64,000 bases of DNA. It comes from Sphaerosporella brunnea (lineage: Eukaryota > Ascomycota > Pezizomycetes > Pezizales > Pyronemataceae). Below are positions 55,751-64,000 of this stretch, piece after piece. The notes beneath the pieces are model-generated. The model made no database searches, was not told where the DNA came from, and saw only the letters and a program-made list of their open reading frames with translations. The stretch is from NCBI GenBank assembly GCA_008704415.1, contig VXIS01000235.1, positions 1-64,000 on the forward strand, given 5' to 3'. The translations under genes and the position numbers were made by a program. How positions within the stretch are numbered: position 1 is the first letter of the stretch; every line of letters starts with the position of its first letter.

Positions 55751-56001
55751 CAAAAGAAAAGAAAAAGCATTTTTTTTTCTCAGCACCCACCACTCACAAC
55801 ACACCAAGAAAGGTAGTTGCAGAGATGCCACCCGATTTACTAGAGTACCACAAACGAGCCTCATCCACCAAAAATTTCTTGAAAAAAACCTCCCAAAAAC
55901 CCTTGCTGTAATCATAGCCACCTACCAATACAATCAACCGCGATCCTTGAGTAGAAGCGATCATGATAAACTCACCGATGCTACTTCAGAAGCAGTTGCC
56001 G
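52343..56001. other. Gene-poor stretch
   Basis: No gene supported in 3.6 kb. It includes a T11 run near 53024 and a small Arg/Glu-rich ORF at 53677-53955 of uncertain status. At 55670-55780 a C10-A24 junction leads into a long A/G-only tract. CGTGCCAAGGTGGTGTTACC at about 55333 recurs near 62651. Confidence 0.4.
55679..55770. repeat. A-rich purine tract
   Basis: About 24 consecutive A, then A-runs broken by single G or C (AAAAAAGAAAA pattern) for some 90 bases, next to a C10 run. Low-complexity, non-coding; all ORFs across it are artefacts. Confidence 0.85.
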
Positions 56002-58934
56002 TTAGGCTCGACATTTCATGAGCCGATTCAATACCTTTTCCTCGAAATCGTTGCGAAGTGCATCTCCGCCGCGATCAAAGATGAAATCGCTGGCCAAGCA
56101 CGCTTTGACAGCATCGCGGTAGTGAGCTCCCATTTCATGTCCAAGATGTTTCTTGCACACCTCGAATAAGTGATTCTGTATATCTTCTGGACAGGTGCGT
56201 TGCTTGGAATCGATGAGGCGGTCCAGCGTGCGCCACCGTCCGATTTCCAGAAGAACTACACCCAGACTGTAGAAGTCATACACAGGGAGGAATCCATGGG
56301 CCTTACGGATGTACTCGGGGTGCTGGTAGATCCGGTGTTTGAACACAACCTCCGGTAGGAGGCCTTCCGTAAAGGCTTGCCAGGCATCCTCACGGCTATG
56401 ATTGAAACCGATGAGATAAGGTGACGTCAAAATGGGGCCAGGACCAGGCTGATCGAAAAACAGAACGTTGTACGATGAGATACTCTTGTGGATCCAGCCA
56501 ACTTTGTGAACCTGAAGTACGCAGCGAACGATTTTGGTAGCAAGTTCGAACAAATCACCTAGATCCGGTCGACTGTTCCGCACACGGGCTGTTTCTTTAA
56601 TGAGCCGCCGCAAGGTTAAGGGTCTCGCTTCTTGCATGGGAATCCTGTAGACCAATCCAAACGCTGGTGGATCTTCTTTTTGATAATATGCTTCACACCG
56701 GAGGACTCGAAGACCGGATTGTTCGACTTGGTCGGTGGCACGGAAAAGTGCCGCAATTTTTCGAACACGGGTGGACACTGAATCCGTGATGGTCGGACCG
56801 TAAACCATCCATTCAATCAAAACTGGAAATGGTGGGTCTTGCTCCGCAAGTTTGCATTTACCCAATCGATGTATATCGAAATCGGATTCATCGGAGATAG
56901 CGGAAGACTGTAGAAGCAAATCGTCGCGTTCGGTGTCGCCGGCATGATCCTCTGTCGCTAGATATTTGACTTCTGCAAGAGCACCGATTTTGGCGTATTC
57001 CGGAGATGTGTTATTGCGGAACATGTCGGCAGTGTTTTGAAGATCCCCGGGAGACCTGGCATCTAGCATTGTGCTCTCTAGTGCAAGTTCCATCTGTCCG
57101 ACAAAATGGGAAGGAAGGTAGGTCCACAGCTTGTCGATGAGCGATCGCAGTTGGAAATAGTTCGGGACCAGAGAACGCTGATTCCACGAATGTATGAACT
57201 GAATCTCATCTTCAATCTGTCTAAGCGCATCGCTGATTTCGAAATGAAGGTGCCTGGATTTTGAAATGGTCACATGACGGACACCCTCAGTGCCTGGAAA
57301 CTGTTCTGCTAGCCCGCAAGCACGACCCCAAATCTTGTAGCGGTTGCTCTCCGTTTCGAGTGCGATGTAGCTTGAATCTGGTGAGGTGTCCCTCGGCCTC
57401 GCGCTCGCTTGGCATATGAGCTCGTTAGTCTGATTGCAAGAGAAAACAAATAGTGCTTGCTGGGCGAGGAAAAAGAGTGCATCCGCCACCAAGTCGATCT
57501 TTGGGCGTGAAGCAGGATCCACGCGTAAGAGGTCGCGGATCAAACTGAGGGCACCACGTTCGCCATTGGATGTTGAATTATCGTCCAGTTTCCTTAGCCA
57601 GTCTTCAACTCCCGGATTCAGCTTCTCGCCTTGGTGAAATGTTTTCGTCGTGTAAGGGCACCCTTTGACCAGTCTTGTAAACTTTCGACTCTCCCGAAAA
57701 GCTTCAACTCCTTTTGGCGCATGTCTAAGGTAAGTTATTACCTCCGCGAGAATACAGCCAAACGACCATATGTCGCTCGACCTTCCCGCACTATTCATCC
57801 TGAACCCTTCTTGAACAACAGACTCGCGCTCCGGAGCAAAATAATAGCCTCGGAGAGGAATCTCATTTTGCGACCAATCTTCCTCGGGCTTGAGGCGTGA
57901 CAATCCAAAATCAGTGAGAATAAATTTCCCGTCCTTGACAAGTATATTCTGCGGCTTCAAGTCGTAGTGGCAACCAATAAGTGTCATGCCGTAGTCACCG
58001 ACGAAGTACTTATGAATGCTTTCGATTGCGGAGGATAGACCATAACATTCGCGTAGGACAGCGTGTTCGTAGCAAAGGTTCGGTGGAGGTGGCATCTCCC
58101 CTTGCAACAGCTTCTCGAGATCCCCCTGGGCCAGTGGGAATAGAAGATTGTGTACGCCCCCGAGACTAAATGATGCGAGAAGAACGATAATGTTTGGGTG
58201 TTGAAGAGAACGAAGAGAGGCCAAAATCCGCTCTTCCTCGGATTCTGTACTGGGATGCTTCCTCGAACGAATTGTCTTTAGAACCACGATAGCCTTCATC
58301 TTGTCAGTACATAGCCGGGGCTTTGGTTTATCTCCAGTAGAGGCCGAGTTACCTTCCACTCAGAATTCAGATCAACTAGCTGCTGGTGGAGCTGATGTAA
58401 TGTGACCTTGAAGACATCTCCAAAGCCTCCCCCACCCAGCTTCTCGCATTGTAAAAACGGTAATATCGTCTCCGGGTGTTCGAAATCGCGGTGGGATCTG
58501 TCTTTCCGAATGATCGGCACAAGGAACTCCCATTGTATTCGACAAAAGTCTTGTGCGGCCGTGAGATCCCCAAGTATAGCTCCAACTTTGACCTGTTCGA
58601 GGGGTAGCTTAGAGTCAAGCGACTGTCCCTGTAGTTGGTCGGCTTCGAGAAACCTCAAAATCGCCTTTTCCCTTTGGATGAGGACTAAAATGGCCAAAGT
58701 TTTCTTCCCTCCTTCCGCAATGAGCTTCACGAGCTCGTCCCGTTTGTAAAAGTCGAGTCTAAACTGGGCATCAGATAGGAGATTTCTGACGGCGTCCGTA
58801 GTGATCAGTTCTTCTAGGCATTTGTCGGGAATGAAGAAACGTTCCTGATCCGGCTCGGTCTTTTTCGGATCCACGGGTACATGTGCTCGGACTCTTAGGC
58901 TCCGCAATTTGTCGCATAAAGAGTCCCTGGACAT
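56002..58934 (-). CDS. Ser/Thr protein kinase with C-terminal pseudokinase-like domain
   Basis: Exons 58934-58353 and 58299-56002. The 53-bp intron (GTAACT...ACTGACAAG) lies inside the kinase domain and splicing gives 959 residues. Helical N-terminus (1-160). Kinase domain: Gly-rich loop KLGGGGFGDVF (about 166), VVLK lysine (about 202), HYDLKPQN catalytic loop (about 305), DFG (about 324), APE (about 349), so all key residues are present. A linker (about 440-720) follows. The last about 200 residues have kinase-like order but HKSISSYN in place of HRDxxxxN and IGFN in place of DFG, as in kinase-like domains attached to fungal NLR/HET-related proteins. The ATG at 58934 is used, but CTAAC...GCAG just upstream could be an acceptor for an earlier exon. 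Confidence 0.85.
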
Positions 58935-60207
58935 CGATTCTGCCTTTGTCTGCACCAAGTTAGTTTATCATCAGTTGTTCAGACCGGTTTATCCGTACAT
59001 AGGACCTCAATGGCCGTCACGATGTTCAAGCAGGGGCTGGAATTCAGTGATTGCGTGAGGTCCTCGGTCCTCTGGAGTACCACACATGGGATTGTTGGAG
59101 GTCAAATGTGCGGCCCGGGGGGGGGGGGGGAGGGTAGCTGTGGGTGTTCGTTCGGGAGGCTTTACTCCGTCAGCTATCGACGTCTTCACACTACAGAAGG
59201 GTTCAGCACACAAGGTATGAGCCGCAGCCTCAGTGCACCAAGGTACTGTTGACTACTGGTAATGGGCAGGCGCCATTTCCAATGAATCTTCAACACAAGA
59301 TGCATAGTCGGCTCTATTCGCAACGGTGACTTTGTTTTGGATAACTGCCTTGGGTGACGTCGTGCGTGCTGTAGGCGTACTCGATATCTAAAAAATAAAA
59401 CCTGCGCACGAGGCTATCAATATATAATATTACCCAATCAAAGACAGGAAATAGTGAAGCCTAGGTTGGTCGCACACAAATGAGGCGCCGCCGCTAATCC
59501 CGCGGCCGTGGTGTGTTAGTGGGCAGATGTCAGATTGGAGTCCCACCCTGCCGCCTCCAAGAAAGAGCGTCTCAGTTGTTGCCTAGAGGGTGTTCTAGGA
59601 TTCTCAGTCCCACGTCTTCTGCGAGCTTCGGGAAACTCCCTCCCAATTGGCGCCTAGTGTCCTGCAGCTGGGGCTGTCAAAATTCCACCAGGTCTTGGGT
59701 TTCCGTTTGCACGTTTGAAGGTGGGGGTTCCTGTAAACCAGCTTTCGAACACACCGCCATCACCGCAAGCGTTTTTTCATCACCTCATACAACAGTTGCA
59801 GAAACAACAGGCCAAACGGCATTGTGGAAGAGTGTTATTTTAGCGCCAAATCAGAGAAGAGCACAGGTCTCTATGTTTCTTCCCGGGAAGATGATTGGTT
59901 GGAGATTCGGGCTTGGATCTTACGGTTGACCGCGGCCGCTACCAGATCTGTGCTCTCGTTTGTTCGGCCTTCCGTTTCTGCAACTGCTGTAGCTAGGGCG
60001 CGTTCGGTTGCCAAATTGATTTTTTTTTTTTTTTTTTACGTTACGCTGAATTTGTGTGACCTTTGCCACATGTACTATGCCACAGAGACTGTGGAGACCC
60101 GATGGAGACCCGCGGAGACGATCGGAAGCTCAGTTCTATGCATATGGTAAGTACCGTCCAACACCTCTTTCCCCGCAAGCACTAGGTACCTCAAACAAAC
60201 AAACAGG
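58935..60207. other. Intergenic
   Basis: Holds the promoter side of the kinase gene, a G13 run near 59120 and a T18 run near 60020. No gene supported. GGGCGCGTTCGGTTGCCAA at 59997-60015 resembles a transposon end but no partner was found. Confidence 0.4.
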
Positions 60208-60209
60208 TA

Positions 60210-60437
60210 TGGTGCAAGCGGCCTTAAACCGACCCGTCGGCGGTGGTGGAGACGGCAACGACTGTTTATAATAAACTGATCACCACATGAGAACTCTGGG
60301 GAAACAGCCCTCCCGTCCCCTAAATAAGATGCGCTCTGTAAGACTGAGGCGCTGGCTTCCACCAGTCGCGCAATCTTGTGATATTATTGAAGTCGGGAAA
60401 CTTTCAGCGACGGGTCAGTTTAAGGCCGCTTGCACCA
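60210..60437. mobile_element. 228-bp Tc1/mariner-type MITE
   Basis: TGGTGCAAGCGGCCTTAAAC, then GACCCGTCG after one mismatch, is present at both ends as an inverted repeat of about 30 bp. TA lies outside each end (60208-60209 and 60438-60439). No ORF. Confidence 0.88.
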
Positions 60438-60490
60438 TACAACACCTCCAACTTTAAGAAATAAACCCCCAATTACCAATATATTTTATA

Positions 60491-62523
60491 TTACACATTC
60501 TCGTCGGATATTTGAGAGCATTGGATGTCCTTGCGCCCATAAAATAGTTCCCACAGCAGTACAAGCAGCCAGGTGATAGCCATCAATGCCACACTTAAGA
60601 GTGGAAATAGCCAAAACTGTGAGCCAAGCCTGAATTTTCCGTTCGCAGTTTTTACCAGCTCTGAGCTACTAAGCACCGTCTGAATTCAACAGTCAATATT
60701 AGTATCATTGTAACTATGTAGTTAAAGACAGCTGAAGGAGCTCAAAAGAAAGAGGATGTAGTTACCGCTATCAGGGATGCGGGCAGATACAACATTGCCA
60801 CGAAGGTCAGAATTTTAACGGAGCGGGCGTCTCGCCAGGACTCTTCAGCTAGTTTTGTGAGTATTCCACTTTCGATGCTCGCGGCCTTCGTCAGCTGCTC
60901 CATCGCCTCGCCATTTCGATGAATACCGGCGTTAGTGGTTGAAATTTCGATTGTAGCTTTGGCCATTATTTGGTTGCTCTTGGCGATGTTGTCGTCGTTG
61001 CGTTGCTGAAGGATTTGGAAAAGCTTGTATGATCATTAGCTACTGACCCTATAACCCAGGCATCGTGGGAACCAAGGACAGTATTACCACTTTAGAAATT
61101 CCCTTAGAATATTCCAACAACATCGACACGCTACGTCGGTGACTGCGAAGCTGAGCCATATACATGCCCACCGTGCCTGAGGTTGTATCATCCGTGTGTG
61201 AATTATGAATACCATGGACCCTGATCTCCTTGTAATGAGCCATAAAACCCTCAGCAACGTCCATATTGGAGTCTAGAATAGCTTGGAGCTTGAGTAGCTT
61301 TTTCCGAAGCTTCTGAATCGCTTGAACGTGGCAGAACGTCAAGTCGAAGTCCCCGGGGGTAACCCTTCCCACTCGGGAGAACAGAGCTTTTTCCTCCTAT
61401 AAGCAGTCAGACTATATTACATAGATATAGTTACTGGTTGAACAAAGGATGCATTATCCCTAGCGTTGACCCACCAGTTCTCCGAGACCCTCCTCTAAAT
61501 CATTGATGTACTCTCTCCAGTCTCTCCCGCATGAGAGAAATAGCATAAGGTGAAGTACCAAGGGGTTGGGACGTCCGGTTCCAGCATTCATATGCGCGAT
61601 CGCTTGTGTTTTGAACGCAGCTGGTAATTGTATCATTATCCACCGAGACTGCTCAGCTGTTGAATCATATCGTTCACAGATTGCAGTCTGGCGGATTGAC
61701 CATTTATCGCCGCCGGTGTTGCGCCCATTTTTTGCGGCGTAGCGGATATTATAGGAAAATTCTACAGTGTTCTCGTGAGCGACTTCAAAGAAAAGCAAGC
61801 CCCTGCTGTGGCTTCACCCTCTCATGGATTGTATGATGATTACATACGATTATCCTAAAGAGAAAATTTAAGCCAAGCGCAAGGAGGATAAAACACACCG
61901 TATTTTTTTTGGCAATTTTCATCCCCTGAGAATCCTATTGACTGGCGATAAAAGCAGTTGAAATTTTCGTCTTTAGCGGAGAGTTTTTTTCCGAACCCAC
62001 GGACGAACTCGAGGAACGGATGGGAAGAATTGCAAAATTCTGCTACTTTCTGAAACATTTCCATGCTAAGGTCGAGGTGAGAGTGCGTATTCTTCTGCCG
62101 AAGAATGCTGTTTCTATGTTAAGCTTCTTCAAGAAAAAAAATGAAGTGAAGTGAGCGCACAAAAATGCATCCAACGCGTGTCGTGAGTCCTGAATCAACA
62201 TGGCATGTTAGGATGGCCATCGGATATATGCATATATGTATATGCCAAAAGGGGTTTCCTACTTTCAAGGTTTTTTCCAGGGAGGGCATATCGCCCAGTA
62301 AGGATGGTTTAACTCTTCGAATAATCTGATTAATCGCTGATTTCCACAAACACACGTCAACTTACTCCTGGTTACCGTTTTTCCAGCACCATGTTTCGAT
62401 AGCCACCCTGGAAGGAGAAAATAGTCGTTTCGAATCTTCAGTCAATCGACACGCATAGTCTCCGGGGTCGAGGGACTGGCAGGTTTGCGTTGAAGGTGGG
62501 TCCGGGCGTGATGTGTTCTCCAT
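60491..62523 (-). CDS. CorA-like transporter-domain protein, multi-exon
   Basis: Recognised from its fungal CorA-like N-terminal domain (MEMFQKVAEFCNSSHPFLEF, VRGFGKKLS, then FSYNIRYAAKNGR, WSIRQTAICERYD, SRWIMIQLP). The helical middle (ALFSRVGRVTPGDFDLTF, AMEQLTKAAS-type segment) leads to two closing membrane helices (KILTFVAMLYLPASLIA and FWLFPLLSVALMAITWLLVL). Exons: 62523-62366 (MENTSRPDPPSTQTC start), unclear within 62114-62365, 62113-61895, 61803-61475, 61396-61088, 61023-60766, 60679-60491. Introns from 61894 downward join in phase. One small exon may be missing in the unclear part. The pore motif GMN of true CorA is absent, so Mg2+ transport is unproven; relatives are often found near fungal innate-immunity-type genes. 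Confidence 0.8.
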
Positions 62524-64000
62524 TGTGTATGATATACAGAGTGTCTGCGAAAACAACCCGAACAGAAATTCAGCAAGTCTATATATAATTGGGGAACAAT
62601 CAAGACCTGGAGGCAATCATCGGCGTGTGCCGTGGGCTGTGCCTTGGCTTACTCGTGCCAAGGTGGTGTTACCACCTTGGCATGAGTACTCTTCGACCTG
62701 CGCCTTGATCTATGCCGGCATGCCTTGGCTTTCGCCTTGCATCTGCAGCGCACTTTTGCAGGGCGGAACGCATCCGTTTAATGGGTCAAAATTTATCGCG
62801 CGTCGGAAATCATGTTCTGTTCTTAAACGGGAAAATTCCAATATTGTTCGATATCGTGGTGGTCGCCGAACTAACAATGGCTGTAGCCCAATTACTACGT
62901 ACTCGGGTATGGATGTTCGAATCGGAAATGGATCTTGATCGAAAAATAAGCGCAGCTGAACAGCGCTATTATTCGTGATCCACATTTGGCACTTCGCCCT
63001 CACCGACCACAACAATGTTGACGTCTTGGCTTTTATACCCTCCCTAATGGTCACTATACTGTCCTCTAGGTAGATATCACCCCGCTGATTCAGAAACCCT
63101 GTAATTTTCCAATTTTCGCTTCTATACCCGAATATTTGCTAGCCCACTACGGACGGCCAGTGAGCGCCATACATAGCCCATGATGGTCTATAATGTGGGT
63201 ACTTTCTTTTATCCGGTACAAATTTCAAAGACACGATGCCTAAGGCACATAACTTTCCTCCGCTGCACCTCCGGATCCTTTCCCACCAATCTCCGCCACT
63301 AGCATCAGGTAACTGCGGCCGGTTCTTCAATCGTCATCGTCCTTCAGGATCTCTTGTTTCTCCCCCTATCAAACACTTTTTACAACTTGAACAAACAAGT
63401 GTAGGAATTAAGGATAGTACCTCGGTGAGCTTTCGAGGAATAATCAGGGCGAGGTACTCGCCTTCGTCCTGTATACCGTGCAAGTCATAGTCAGTGACAG
63501 GAGCAGCCTCTATATACTCTTGCCGCCACTAACCTCGACCACGGAATTTCCTTCCCCAAAAAGCCTGACAAGTAGGTTAAAAAGTTTTGCCTTATCGATG
63601 TAACGCTCTTCGAGGATTTCGTTGACCATTGCGTTGAGGTGGCCCAGACCGAAACACCACAGGAGCCCGGGGGTTTATCTTGAAAATTTGACCCCACACA
63701 CACAGTCGAATGATACACGTGACTACCTCTTCAAGTTCTGCAAGAGGTGGAAAAACGAACAAAGGGTGCTTTGGAAAAGGGTATCGGAGGATACAAAAAA
63801 GGGTGGGCAGAAGCGGTGGTCAGCTACGGCAACCTCCGCTCTGCTCGCCGATGACAGGTGCACGGGGGCCGTTATGGATTTCCTAAGTACTACCAAGGTC
63901 GGGGCATGGCCTGACCGAGGCATCCTGTGTTGAGATCTCCTTGCTTATGACATGTCAAGAGTTTCCTTGGTGCGATTATATCACATGGTGCGATTTCCTT
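62524..64000. other. End region with hairpin and a transposon-like fragment
   Basis: Contains a hairpin at 62650-62686 (listed). At 63720-63930 a plus-strand frame reads YLFKFCKRWKNEQRVLWKRV and then LLADDRCTGAVMDFLSTTKV, similar to endings of fungal retroelement proteins; this is a weak resemblance. No intact gene is supported. Confidence 0.35.
62650..62686. repeat. 37-bp near-perfect hairpin
   Basis: ACTCGTGCCAAGGTGGT, GTT, ACCACCTTGGCATGAGT: 16 of 17 stem pairs match. Most of the left arm and loop recurs near 55333, where the right arm is lost after ACCACC. Confidence 0.8.

Noticed and set aside
55555..56021. Several Lys- or Phe-rich ORFs of 78-128 codons
   Set aside because: They only translate the A-rich purine tract and its complement.
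59990..60020. GGGCGCGTTCGGTTGCCAA as a hAT or Harbinger end
   Set aside because: No inverted partner was found within a kilobase on either side.
1..64000. CRISPR array, rRNA genes, telomeric repeats, integrated virus, antibiotic or secondary-metabolite cluster
   Set aside because: Looked for and not seen; spaced identical repeats, rRNA core sequences, TTAGGG arrays, polyketide/NRPS or viral replicase motifs are all absent.

Overview
The window looks like nuclear DNA of a filamentous ascomycete (Pezizomycotina). Protein-coding genes have short GT-AG introns (about 50-100 bp) with CTGAC/CTAAC-like branch points. There are secreted fungal enzymes, fungus-specific kinase and CorA-like families, pol III tRNA genes and many small inverted-repeat transposons. 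A pezizalean fungus (morel/truffle relatives) would fit the style, but this is a guess and nothing in the window proves it.

Layout. 0-26 kb is the gene-bearing half: an F-box-like protein (2.0-3.1 kb), a five-exon GH15 glucoamylase without a starch-binding domain (7.0-8.6 kb), several small or uncharacterised proteins (10.0, 11.2, 12.4, 14.1, 18.0 kb), a very acidic protein with a zinc-finger-like tail (20.1 kb) and a secreted protein with GVP/GVPAG tandem repeats (21.5-23.2 kb). A 1.24-kb terminal-inverted-repeat element (3.75-4.99 kb) and a 60-bp hAT-like hairpin with an 8-bp target duplication (19.7 kb) lie between them.

26-47 kb is a transposon and decay zone. It holds one gene apparently interrupted by two different MITEs (27.9-29.5 kb), a 309-bp hAT MITE (30.9 kb), a small two-exon gene (31.6 kb), tRNA-Gln, a decayed RNase T2 whose first catalytic His codon reads Pro (35.6-36.6 kb), an intact CFEM-like membrane protein (37.2-38.4 kb), a two-helix membrane protein (40.1 kb), one MITE nested in another (41.3-41.9 kb), a hAT transposase fragment beside a Tc1-like MITE (42.1-43.0 kb), and an uncharacterised gene possibly of nuclease fold (44.1-45.6 kb).

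47-64 kb is sparse. It contains an intron-bearing tRNA-Ala(AGC), a tannase/feruloyl-esterase pseudogene whose lesions mostly look like RIP (C-to-T in CpA), a 959-residue protein combining an intact Ser/Thr kinase with a degenerate C-terminal kinase-like domain, a CorA-like two-helix membrane protein in many exons, and another MITE.

There is no CRISPR array, operon or obvious gene cluster; genes are independently transcribed. Two decayed secreted enzymes (RNase T2, tannase) beside an intact glucoamylase suggest gene-family turnover. At least nine inverted-repeat elements, most with recognisable target duplications, and no autonomous copy in view, are the strongest organising feature of the middle of the window.
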